Virus record (IMG/VR): IMGVR_UViG_3300020421_000046
Location: 1-42,417 of that record
Reading direction: 5' to 3' (one strand)
DNA length: 42,417 bases
DNA from: a virus
The notes beneath the pieces are model-generated. The model was not told where the DNA came from. It did no database searches and was given only the letters and a program-made list of their open reading frames with translations. Below are positions 35,863 through 42,401 of the stretch, one piece after another. Position 1 is the first letter of the stretch. Each line of letters starts with the position of its first letter. The position numbers and the translations under genes are program-made.

Positions 35863-38697
35863 TTATTTAATTGGTTTTATGACTTTTAATTTTGAGATAG
35901 GCATTGTCACTTTTCTATCTGTTTTTTTGTGACTTCCGTCTTCCATTATTGCCCACACTTGCATTGTTGCTTCTTTCTTTTCACCATTTACAGAAACTAC
36001 AATTCCATGTACAGTTGATGGTGGTTGAGGGTCTTTATTTATAGACCAACTTACTGACTGTCCTACACGGACACTAGAAGCTTTCCCTTCTATATCTCCT
36101 GATTTTTTAGAACTTAAAGGATGATTGCTAGGTAATAAATCTTGGTCATAAGGTTTTCTCTTAAATCTACCAGTTCTTAAAGCATGTATAAACCCGTTAA
36201 CCCTGCCTAATCCCCACTGGTCAGCTGATGTAACGTTACCTCGAACTGAACCTGGTGAAGTTCTATAAGCACCAACACCTCTGTTAAATACAGATGTTAA
36301 AGTTCTTAAATTAGCTCTGTACTTAGGATTTTTTGCATTATGTTCTTTTACTTTATTTTGTAAAGATTTTCTAATTCTTGCAGATACTGCTTTTGTTTCA
36401 GCAAGTTGTTCAGCAAATATTTCATCTGCCATTTCTTCAGCAGCTTTTCTTCTTGCTCTAACAACTTTCTTTTGGTCGTTAATAACTTTTTTCATTCCAG
36501 ATACACCGATATTTGAAACGCCACCCCATTTAATATTTGCTACAGTTCCAGCAAGTCTTGTATTACCTTGATGTCTACCCATAAACCTTTCTCTTCTTCT
36601 AACCCAATTCAAAACTGATTCACTTCTGTCGCCTGATTGATATTTAGTCCATCTTGAAAATGCATCATTACCAGTAAATGAAGTTGGAGGGTTACCTCCA
36701 TTACCACCACGTCTCCAAATTTCTGGCCAATTTTCTTTTAAGTCTTTTGCGTAACCATAAGGAAATTGTTTATATTTAGAATTAGAAATTCTTACTTGCT
36801 TATCATCACCTGGACTTGGAAAGTTTGTTCTATCTTTTTTTGGTTTTTCAGATTTTTTAGGCTTAATAGCTTCTTCATATTCTTCATGTGATTTACAAGG
36901 CATAAAAACTTTTTTACCATTTACCTCATGAGTATGAACACCAATAGCACATGATAATTCTTTAGACCTATTCATTGCTTCACCCGGATTGTCAAAAACA
37001 TCTTTAGGGTTTGCAGCTTTACTATTTTCTGGTTCTATTTCAAATTGTGATTCCATAAGTACTTCTGCTTCTTCTAAACTTACACCTAGTTCTTCAATAT
37101 TATCATAATTTTTTTTAGGTTTGCGTTTTAAAAAGTTTTCAGCTTCTTTTCTAGTATCAAAACATTTAATAACTTTATTTGTGTCATGACTTATAACACA
37201 GAAAGCACCATTAGGCATTTTAGCAATATACTTTTCTTCACTTCTTGGTTCATCATCCATTACAATTCTTGGTTGTCTTGTTGATTCTGGAAGTCCTTGT
37301 TCAGTTCCTACTATATCTTTTTGTTCTGTTTGTAAATTTGTATCAGCAGCTTGTAACTGTTCTTGTCTCGATTGCTCTCTATTAGCTTCTGGCATTTGAT
37401 TCAATATTGCGTTACCATCTCCATCTATTTGAATCATATTTAAAGGTCTTAAGTAAACGTCATGTTTATCATCAACATTTAAGCCAACAACTTGTCTAGC
37501 TTCACCAATTGTTATCCAACCACCAGATACACCCATGTTTACTCTTTTGTAAAGATTATCTACATCTGTCTGCAAAGCTCTTACTGATTGAATGTCATAA
37601 TCGCACATTAAGTTTTTGTCTTTAAAGTCAGGTATTAACAATTGATGTGTTAGTTCATTAGCTACTGTTCTCCACATTGGAACAAGTTTTTGTTCTGTAA
37701 AAAATTCTCTTAGTTCTTTTGTATTGTTAAAAGTGGCTGCATCCAATCCAGCTCCGAGTCCAGCGAGAATAGCTGGTACACCTAAAACTGCAGATACTCT
37801 CTCTTCAGGAATTCTTCTTAATTCAGCTAATCTCATTTGGTCTGGTGTAAAAGATACAACTTCAACGTTCATTGCACCAGATAAAACCATAGGTGCTCCT
37901 CTATTAGCACCACCAAATTTTTCTTTATACATTGCAGATATTGATTCTGCTTCTTCTTTTGTAGGACCACCATAGCCATCAGTTCTTGGTGTTAACACAA
38001 CACCTGGAACAGCCATGTTATTCAATAGAGCAGTTGTGAATTGTCCAGCTGATTCGTCTCCTAAGATTTCTCTTAGTACTGATTTAAGAGGAGCATGTCC
38101 TCTTCTGTGGTCATTAGGGTCTATTCCTTGTCGGATGTGCACCATATCTTCAACATCAATTTTTATATACTCACCTTTTCCATGTGTGTAGTATTCATAA
38201 TGCGTAATAAGTTTTTGTTCGGTACCTCTTACTTGAACTAAATGAGGCATCAAAGGTACAAGTTCAACAACTTGACCTCTTGCATTTTTGTTTTTAAATA
38301 GGAATGCATCTCCTGCGGTATTTAATGCCAAAACTATATAATGAGAAAGTAAATTGTGAGACATAAAAGGATTAGGTCTTCTTAATAGTTCTGCTAATGG
38401 ATGAGTATAATTAACTTCTCTATCACCAAATATTTGGTCTCTTTTAACAATTTGTAGTTGTGGCTCAGCAAATGAAGTCGCAAGAACATTTAAGCAAGCT
38501 GTAACAGCAGAGTTACCAGAACCATCGCCTATTTCTTTAAGTTTGTCTGATTCGTAAAAACCTGATGATGTATTGTATCCGTATATGGATGCGTCGTTAC
38601 CAAATAATTGATTAAAATTTGATTGTGCTTTAGCTTCCCTACGCCTTGAAGGAACTATGTTATCTAAAGCTTTTTGTAATCTGCTTTTCTCTTCCAA
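35863..38697 (-). CDS. portal protein with about 500-aa multi-domain C-terminal extension
   Basis: This is a 944-aa protein starting at TTG (38697), because no ATG occurs before residue 112. A GGGA lies about 10 bases upstream. Residues 20-430 match the HK97 portal family (NSAVTACLNVLATSFAEPQL, HPLAELLRRPNPFMS, RIPEERVSAVLGVPAILAGL). HK97 portals end near here. Extra regions follow. Residues 490-525 read VISHDTNKVIKCFDTRKEAE. Residues 565-612 have Cys583/His588/His590/Cys601, a possible metal site. Residues 645-745 (NWPEIWRRGG, RRRERFMGRHQGN, NIKWGG) and 795-862 (RGVGAYRTSPGSV, WGLGRVNGF, DQDLLPSNHP) resemble conserved modules of marine phage proteins. Residues 875-944 resemble an HVA1/Tudor-like beta domain (VRVGQSVSWS, VHGIVVSVNG). 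Such domains may stay inside the head. Confidence 0.85.
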   Translation of the reverse strand: MEEKSRLQKALDNIVPSRRREAKAQSNFNQLFGNDASIYGYNTSSGFYESDKLKEIGDGSGNSAVTACLNVLATSFAEPQLQIVKRDQIFGDREVNYTHPLAELLRRPNPFMSHNLLSHYIVLALNTAGDAFLFKNKNARGQVVELVPLMPHLVQVRGTEQKLITHYEYYTHGKGEYIKIDVEDMVHIRQGIDPNDHRRGHAPLKSVLREILGDESAGQFTTALLNNMAVPGVVLTPRTDGYGGPTKEEAESISAMYKEKFGGANRGAPMVLSGAMNVEVVSFTPDQMRLAELRRIPEERVSAVLGVPAILAGLGAGLDAATFNNTKELREFFTEQKLVPMWRTVANELTHQLLIPDFKDKNLMCDYDIQSVRALQTDVDNLYKRVNMGVSGGWITIGEARQVVGLNVDDKHDVYLRPLNMIQIDGDGNAILNQMPEANREQSRQEQLQAADTNLQTEQKDIVGTEQGLPESTRQPRIVMDDEPRSEEKYIAKMPNGAFCVISHDTNKVIKCFDTRKEAENFLKRKPKKNYDNIEELGVSLEEAEVLMESQFEIEPENSKAANPKDVFDNPGEAMNRSKELSCAIGVHTHEVNGKKVFMPCKSHEEYEEAIKPKKSEKPKKDRTNFPSPGDDKQVRISNSKYKQFPYGYAKDLKENWPEIWRRGGNGGNPPTSFTGNDAFSRWTKYQSGDRSESVLNWVRRRERFMGRHQGNTRLAGTVANIKWGGVSNIGVSGMKKVINDQKKVVRARRKAAEEMADEIFAEQLAETKAVSARIRKSLQNKVKEHNAKNPKYRANLRTLTSVFNRGVGAYRTSPGSVRGNVTSADQWGLGRVNGFIHALRTGRFKRKPYDQDLLPSNHPLSSKKSGDIEGKASSVRVGQSVSWSINKDPQPPSTVHGIVVSVNGEKKEATMQVWAIMEDGSHKKTDRKVTMPISKLKVIKPIK

Positions 38698-38712
38698 TTG
38701 TTTATCCCAGTA

Positions 38713-39927
38713 TTAAAACGCTTCCCAAGTTCTTCTTGCTTGAAGAGTTGAGGCAGCCATACCCAGTGCGTCTACCATGTCGTCATTTTTACCGACAGGA
38801 AACGTCAGCAGTTCTCTTTCTAAATCTGCTAACCATGGCGCATCTTTCCTAAACAAGATGTCACCTGACTCCATCCTAGCCGATAAGGGTAAACTTTTGG
38901 TTATTTTATCTTTCTCAGCTCTCATTTCTCTAACTTTTAAACCTGACCTACCTGCTTCTTGAATGAATGGTTTTGACAATCCTTGATTCTCAATACAGAT
39001 ATGTGACCAATTATTTTTACTAGCTATCCTTTTAGCTTCAGGAATAATATCTGGTGATTCCATTTTTCTTCTAACAACATCTTCAATGTATATTTTTCCG
39101 TTAGCCTCTGCACAACTAACTATTACTGTATAGTCACTTCTCTCTTCTGTAGTAACTGCTACATCTAAAGAACCAAAATGTCTCATATCTCTAGGGTTAA
39201 CATTATGTCCTCCACCAACATAATTACCATCTGGCATTTCATCAAAATAACTAAACCATTCTTGTTTAAATAAACCCTGTCCTGCTTCAATAAATTCAGC
39301 CATGTATTCTTGTGCAAATACAATAGAACCAACTTCATCTTTAGCAGATTCAACTTCTTCTGGGTCAATAGAGGGATTGTCTAATGTTGAAAAATGAAAC
39401 CTATCCCAATCATCTCTATCTTCTGCTTGTTGCCATAAATCATAAAACCAATTACCTATACCTAAAGGAGTACTAATAAACAATGCAGAACCTTTTCTTT
39501 CAGTAAGAGTAGGACGTAATACTTCTTGCCAAACTTCTGGTTTTACGAAAGCTGCCTCATCAATAACAATAAAGTCTAGACCTTCACCTCTTAGTCTTTG
39601 TGGGTTATCCGCAGATTTGCAAGCAATAAATCCACCATTTGGGAATTGAACTTCCATGTTTGCGATAGAGATTTTAGGTTCAATTTCTTTCGGAAAGGAT
39701 AACGCTGCACTTTCTAACGCTCTCCAACCAACACGAGCAATAGCAAAAGTAGGAGCAACCCACCAAGCTCGACCACCGGCCAAGGCAGTTTCGATGCAAA
39801 GTTGAACGCCCAACCTAGTCTTGCCAAAACGACGGCCAGCACAGAGTATCTTCCACCTAGCTTTACTATCTGCAACATTCTGTTGTGCAATATGTAATCC
39901 TGGAAGTTTCGGTGCATATTTAGCCAT
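38713..39927 (-). CDS. terL: terminase large subunit
   Basis: This is a 404-aa packaging motor. The ATPase has a Walker A variant CAGRRFGKTR (residues 29-38), Walker B FIVIDEAA (119-126, with Asp123 and Glu124), and motif III LFISTP (149-154). The RNase H-like nuclease has Asp255 (GSLDVAV), Glu313 (CIENQG) and Asp382/383/386 (KNDDMVDAL). It cuts concatemeric DNA and pumps it through the portal encoded next. It overlaps the upstream 70-aa gene by 8 nt and is followed by the portal after 15 nt. Length is normal for small TerL proteins. An HNH endonuclease two genes upstream is a common partner in this arrangement. Confidence 0.95.
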   Translation of the reverse strand: MAKYAPKLPGLHIAQQNVADSKARWKILCAGRRFGKTRLGVQLCIETALAGGRAWWVAPTFAIARVGWRALESAALSFPKEIEPKISIANMEVQFPNGGFIACKSADNPQRLRGEGLDFIVIDEAAFVKPEVWQEVLRPTLTERKGSALFISTPLGIGNWFYDLWQQAEDRDDWDRFHFSTLDNPSIDPEEVESAKDEVGSIVFAQEYMAEFIEAGQGLFKQEWFSYFDEMPDGNYVGGGHNVNPRDMRHFGSLDVAVTTEERSDYTVIVSCAEANGKIYIEDVVRRKMESPDIIPEAKRIASKNNWSHICIENQGLSKPFIQEAGRSGLKVREMRAEKDKITKSLPLSARMESGDILFRKDAPWLADLERELLTFPVGKNDDMVDALGMAASTLQARRTWEAF

Positions 39928-40132
39928 TCTCTAGTTTTGATTGATGTTTAAGCATTCTTTCTAATGATTTCTCAATAGAAGTAACTTGTTGTTTCCAGAC
40001 TAAATGTTCATCTGGAGATTGTAATTGTGAAGGTTCTACTAAAACTAAACTATAATGATTAGCTTCTAATTGTTTCACTTGACCTTCAATAATTTGTTTT
40101 TTGTCTTCTTCAGAAATATATTTGTATTCCAT
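39920..40132 (-). CDS. small helical protein upstream of terminase
   Basis: This is a 70-aa protein, mostly helical and highly charged (SEEDKKQIIEGQVKQLEANH, SIEKSLERMLKHQSKLENG), with a short strand YSLVLVEP in the middle. The ATG at 40132 has AGGAG five bases upstream. The location immediately before terL is where the small terminase subunit often lies, but the length is short and no DNA-binding motif is visible. It could be a small terminase-like or accessory packaging protein. I do not recognise a family. Confidence 0.6.
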   Translation of the reverse strand: MEYKYISEEDKKQIIEGQVKQLEANHYSLVLVEPSQLQSPDEHLVWKQQVTSIEKSLERMLKHQSKLENG

Positions 40133-40138
40133 ATTCTC

Positions 40139-40384
40139 CTACCATCTATACTTTTGCTTACTTGCTTTTTGTCGTTGTGCTAAAGACTTAGGACTTAGAG
40201 TTCTTGGGTCGTCATTCCATTCTGCATCCATTGGTGTCTCAAACATTACATTTGATGATACTTGCCTTTTTGTTGGACTAGCACATTTAGGACAATTAAT
40301 GCTTGGCTCTTCAGTTATTTTATAAGTCACTTCAAATAAGAATTCACATGTATCTTTTATACACTTATGTTCATATCTAGGCAT
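40139..40384 (-). CDS. FmdB-type zinc-ribbon protein
   Basis: This is an 81-aa protein. The N-terminal MPRYEHKC...C...FEVTYKITEE...CPKC pattern matches the FmdB/regulatory zinc-ribbon family. Cysteines 8 and 13 and 31 and 34 probably bind one zinc. The remaining basic helical tail (KSLAQRQKASKQKYRW) could contact nucleic acid. AGGAGA lies about 11 bases before the ATG. The stop of the HNH gene overlaps its start. Family members occur in many bacteria and phages, and their exact role is usually unknown. Confidence 0.75.
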   Translation of the reverse strand: MPRYEHKCIKDTCEFLFEVTYKITEEPSINCPKCASPTKRQVSSNVMFETPMDAEWNDDPRTLSPKSLAQRQKASKQKYRW

Positions 40385-40767
40385 TACACAAATCTCCTCA
40401 AGTATGCTCTTACAAATTTAGTGTACTCTCTTTTTGCTCCAGTAATAGTTTTACCGTCAAAAATATCATGATGGTATTTACAAAAAATAGCAACATTACC
40501 TTCATCGTTCGAAATATTTCGATTCATGCCTCCCATTCCGATTCCAGTAATGTGTGCCATCTCCAGCCACTGTGTTGTATCGCATTCTGGCCACTCACAT
40601 CTATAGTTTGCTCGTTTTAATGCTTTTTCTCTTAAAGCTGATTTATTTATCTTTCCAGTGCCTTCACGCTTTTTTTGTCCCATACCAGATATACCATGAG
40701 ACTTACTTCTTCTTTGTTTAAATTCTTTGTAGGTTTCTTTTTCTGGGTCCCACTCTACTCTAGCCAT
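40384..40767 (-). CDS. HNH endonuclease
   Basis: This is a 127-aa protein from the ATG at 40767. An upstream ATG at 40788 in the same frame gives 134 aa but lies further inside the SET gene and has no ribosome-binding site. The HNH core is C57-x4-C62 (CEWPEC), then LEMAHITGIGMGGMNR with the catalytic His72, and NVAIFCKYHHDIFDG with C96, H99 and H100. The N-terminal about 50 residues are basic. Placed shortly upstream of terL, it probably supports packaging-associated DNA nicking or cutting, a link known for HNH proteins of other phages. It overlaps the SET gene by 8 nt. Confidence 0.85.
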   Translation of the reverse strand: MARVEWDPEKETYKEFKQRRSKSHGISGMGQKKREGTGKINKSALREKALKRANYRCEWPECDTTQWLEMAHITGIGMGGMNRNISNDEGNVAIFCKYHHDIFDGKTITGAKREYTKFVRAYLRRFV

Positions 40768-41068
40768 TTTCAGCTTTCGTTGGGTCATACATAGTGTATT
40801 TTAAAGTTATTTCTTCTCCAGCTTTAATATCTCTATTAAGAACTAAATAACTATTTCTAGCTAAATGTAACAATCTTGAATTAGGTTCTTCGCTATGGTT
40901 AATAAATCCACCAAGAGGTGTTCTAATTACTTCATGAGTTTCAGCATCAATAATATGAGTAATACCAATGTTGACATCTGCTTGTAATTCTTTAGTTGCA
41001 AATAATCCTAGGTTATCTATTTCTGATTTTTGAATAGTCAAACTTTCTGGTAATGGTCTGTATTTCAT
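40760..41068 (-). CDS. small SET-domain protein (putative protein lysine methyltransferase)
   Basis: This is a 102-aa protein that is essentially a minimal SET domain: DNLGLFATKEL (GxG-like start), GGFINHSEEPNSRL with the NHS-x2-PN motif (cofactor-binding knot), LVLNRDIKAGEEITLKYTMY with GEEIT and the late Tyr. No pre- or post-SET cysteines are seen. SET proteins methylate lysines. In phages the target is unknown; host or virion proteins are possible. It starts without a Shine-Dalgarno sequence, directly behind TAAAAT-N6-ATG, which fits a leaderless transcript. The gene is the first of the packaging run. Confidence 0.8.
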   Translation of the reverse strand: MKYRPLPESLTIQKSEIDNLGLFATKELQADVNIGITHIIDAETHEVIRTPLGGFINHSEEPNSRLLHLARNSYLVLNRDIKAGEEITLKYTMYDPTKAENG

Positions 41069-41074
41069 GTATTG

Positions 41075-41080
41075 ATTTTA
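41075..41080 (-). promoter_or_regulatory. candidate leaderless -10 box (TAAAAT) before the SET gene
   Basis: TAAAAT matches TAnnnT and ends six bases before the ATG at 41068, so a transcript would start at or next to the start codon. No Shine-Dalgarno sequence is present. Leaderless starts of this kind are common in Actinobacteria. The -35 region is not conserved. Confidence 0.45.
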
Positions 41081-41099
41081 ACAGGTACTTGTTTTAGAT

Positions 41100-41152
41100 A
41101 CAGCTCTCCGAAGAGAGCCGATGATGGGAGGAGGTCGGTGTGGATGCCGACA
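41100..41152 (-). ncRNA. GC-rich two-hairpin intergenic RNA with UUCG loop and anti-SD linker
   Basis: In the transcribed (minus) sense, hairpin 1 is GTCGG-(8 nt)-CCGAC (41152-41135, approximately) and hairpin 2 is GCTCTC-TTCG-GAGAGC, a perfect six-pair stem with a C(UUCG)G tetraloop. The linker contains CTCCTCCC, complementary to Shine-Dalgarno sequences. The block is far richer in GC than its surroundings, and no T-run follows. It lies in the 93-nt gap between the 75-aa ORF and the SET gene. It could be a terminator-like barrier, a leader structure or a small RNA. The structure is visible; the role is not known. Confidence 0.5.
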
Positions 41153-41161
41153 ATATTAACT

Positions 41162-41389
41162 TTAGCTCTTATGTTTCTGGAAGATGGTATTTGAAGGTGC
41201 TTTGATTAAATAATTATCTGCATACCATTTTATAATGTTATGCCTTACTTCTTCTGGATTTACATTATAAGTTAAATTAAAAATATCAACTAATTGATTA
41301 TCTTTATACATTTCTGTTTTAACTTTACCGTCTTGAATTTCGCCTATTAACTTAAATCTAAATTTTCCTAGTATGTAATTTCTTATCAT
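41162..41389 (-). CDS. hypothetical 75-aa protein
   Basis: This is a small, mildly basic protein beginning MIRNYILGKFRFKLIGEIQD. Predicted strands (FRFKLIGEI, KVKTEMYKD, LVDIFNLTY) are followed by a helix (PEEVRHNIIKWYADNYLI). The start ATG at 41389 has no Shine-Dalgarno sequence and follows TATAGT-N9-ATG, a candidate leaderless promoter. It is flanked on both sides by structured non-coding segments, so it may be a separately expressed unit. I do not recognise a family. Confidence 0.6.
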   Translation of the reverse strand: MIRNYILGKFRFKLIGEIQDGKVKTEMYKDNQLVDIFNLTYNVNPEEVRHNIIKWYADNYLIKAPSNTIFQKHKS

Positions 41390-41398
41390 GGTTCTATA

Positions 41399-41404
41399 AC
41401 TATA
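41399..41404 (-). promoter_or_regulatory. candidate -10 box (TATAGT) for the 75-aa gene
   Basis: TATAGT (TAnnnT) ends nine bases before the ATG, implying a transcript with almost no leader. It lies just downstream of the large hairpin at 41426-41462. No clear -35 box is visible. Confidence 0.4.
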
Positions 41405-41425
41405 ACACAGGGGTGTGGTATTTAG

Positions 41426-41462
41426 AAAGAGAGTCCGCCTCGCAGGACGGACTTATCTCTTT
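41426..41462 (-). terminator. large hairpin after the exonuclease gene
   Basis: The outer arms AAAGAGA/TCTCTTT (7 pairs) and the inner arms GTCCGTC/GGCGGAC (one G-T wobble) are separated by a three-base bulge on one side and a six-base loop. No T-run follows on the minus strand, so termination is only partly supported. It could separate the WhiB-exonuclease transcript from the next promoter. Confidence 0.55.
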
Positions 41463-41474
41463 CGTACATAACCA

Positions 41475-41495
41475 ACATAAGGAGGTCACTTATGT
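41475..41495. promoter_or_regulatory. perfect 7-bp inverted repeat with anti-SD loop
   Basis: ACATAAG and CTTATGT are perfect inverted copies around a 7-nt centre. In the minus-strand RNA the loop reads UGACCUC, complementary to Shine-Dalgarno cores. As DNA it could be an operator for a dimeric regulator. As RNA it would be a hairpin presenting the loop. It lies in the 132-nt gap (41390-41521), which holds no convincing gene. Confidence 0.4.
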
Positions 41496-41521
41496 AACTT
41501 AATTATTACATAATAAATATT

Positions 41522-42130
41522 TTAGACAAAAAGCCAATCTGAATTTTTTTGATTTTCTGTGCCTTTGTATAAAACTTCAAATATATTTGCTACTGCCATA
41601 GTGTCTGCAACTGCGTCGTGCTCTTTATAATCACCAAAACCAAATTCGTGATGTATGTGGGATAATGTAAAACCTGAACATCTTGATTTACAACTATCAA
41701 AACATTTAGTTGCTTTAGGAAAATACTCTTTAGCTAATTCTTTAGTGCATAACCATTCATTAGTAAACATAGGGTGATTGTATAAATCTAAAGTATCTTC
41801 CATAACTTTTTTATCAAATGGTGCATTATGTGCAACTATAGTCTTTTTTCCTATTAGGCCTACTAGTATTGGAAACAAATTGGTAAATCTTGGTGCATTT
41901 ATGCATAATTCTTGTTTAGGTGAAGCAAATGACCATTTTTCATTAAAATAAGCATCTGGTGGTTTGATATAACTATGCGCATTTTTGAACTCTCCGTCCT
42001 CAAACCATACTAAAGCTATTTGTACTGCGTCTTGTTTTGAAACATTATTGTCGAAATAGTATCTACCAAGTAAATCTTTACCTGTTGTTTCGAAATCTAG
42101 GAATATAAACTCACTTAGATTTTTTTTCAT
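41522..42130 (-). CDS. DEDDh 3'-5' exonuclease (DnaQ/RNase T-like)
   Basis: This is a 202-aa protein from the ATG at 42130. This start has AAAGG upstream and overlaps the WhiB end by 20 nt, whereas a longer frame from 42211 would run well into WhiB. ExoI is Asp12/Glu14 in LDFETTG. ExoII is Asp106 in VAHNAPFDKKV. ExoIII is His171/Asp176 in EHDAVADTMAVANIF. The DEDDh set is therefore complete. It could proofread, repair or process phage DNA or RNA. Its coupling with WhiB under an SOS box suggests it is expressed with the regulator, perhaps upon DNA damage (inference). Six cysteines are present, among them CFDSCKSRC, which may bind metal. Confidence 0.85.
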   Translation of the reverse strand: MKKNLSEFIFLDFETTGKDLLGRYYFDNNVSKQDAVQIALVWFEDGEFKNAHSYIKPPDAYFNEKWSFASPKQELCINAPRFTNLFPILVGLIGKKTIVAHNAPFDKKVMEDTLDLYNHPMFTNEWLCTKELAKEYFPKATKCFDSCKSRCSGFTLSHIHHEFGFGDYKEHDAVADTMAVANIFEVLYKGTENQKNSDWLFV

Positions 42131-42386
42131 TGTTACGCCTTTCTCTTCGAATAGCTCTGCGTTCTCGCTCTGATTTACCTCCCCAGATACCAAAACGCTC
42201 TTTTCTTTCAACTGCGTACTCTAAGCATTCTACTCTAACTTTGCATTCGCTACAAATCTGTTTTGCTATAACTGTTGAACTTCCTCGGTCTGGGAAAAAA
42301 TCATCTTGATTAGTGCCTTTACAATTAGCGTCCTTATAAAAGCTAGGTACTGCTAACAAATCCTCTAAATCTCTATGTAAATCCAT
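42111..42386 (-). CDS. whiB: WhiB-family iron-sulfur transcription regulator
   Basis: This is a 91-aa protein with all WhiB hallmarks: Cys22, then Cys45-x2-Cys48-x5-Cys54 (ICSECKVRVECLEYA) that hold a 4Fe-4S cluster, the GIWGG turn (66-70), and a basic C-terminal tail (KSERERRAIRRERRNN) for DNA or sigma factor binding. WhiB proteins are restricted to Actinobacteria and their phages, where known phage copies alter host gene expression. The ATG at 42386 has no Shine-Dalgarno sequence and lies 8 nt after a TACAGT -10 box, so the message is probably nearly leaderless. An SOS box lies just upstream. The gene overlaps the exonuclease by 20 nt. Confidence 0.95.
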   Translation of the reverse strand: MDLHRDLEDLLAVPSFYKDANCKGTNQDDFFPDRGSSTVIAKQICSECKVRVECLEYAVERKERFGIWGGKSERERRAIRRERRNNEKKSK

Positions 42387-42394
42387 ATAGGCAT

Positions 42395-42400
42395 ACTGTA
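42395..42400 (-). promoter_or_regulatory. -10 box (TACAGT) of the whiB promoter
   Basis: TACAGT matches TAnnnT, ends eight bases before the WhiB ATG, and lies one base downstream of the SOS box. The -35 element would fall beyond the window end. Confidence 0.5.
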
Positions 42401-42401
42401 C

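Noticed and set aside
41422-41478. An 18-codon minus-strand ORF through the large hairpin
   Set aside because: It has no ribosome-binding site, and its codons are forced by the hairpin arms. It is more likely a by-product of the structure.
41466-41500. Plus-strand AAGGAGGT followed by ATG TAA, a perfect ribosome-binding site with a start-stop pair
   Set aside because: All genes run on the other strand, and the motif is part of a symmetric inverted repeat. A two-codon ORF cannot be supported as a gene, so I list it as an inverted repeat instead.
42131-42211. Longer start for the exonuclease at 42211
   Set aside because: It would overlap WhiB by about 100 nt, and the extra 27 residues show no domain match. 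The ATG at 42130 has an AAAGG just upstream and begins right before the FETTG motif.
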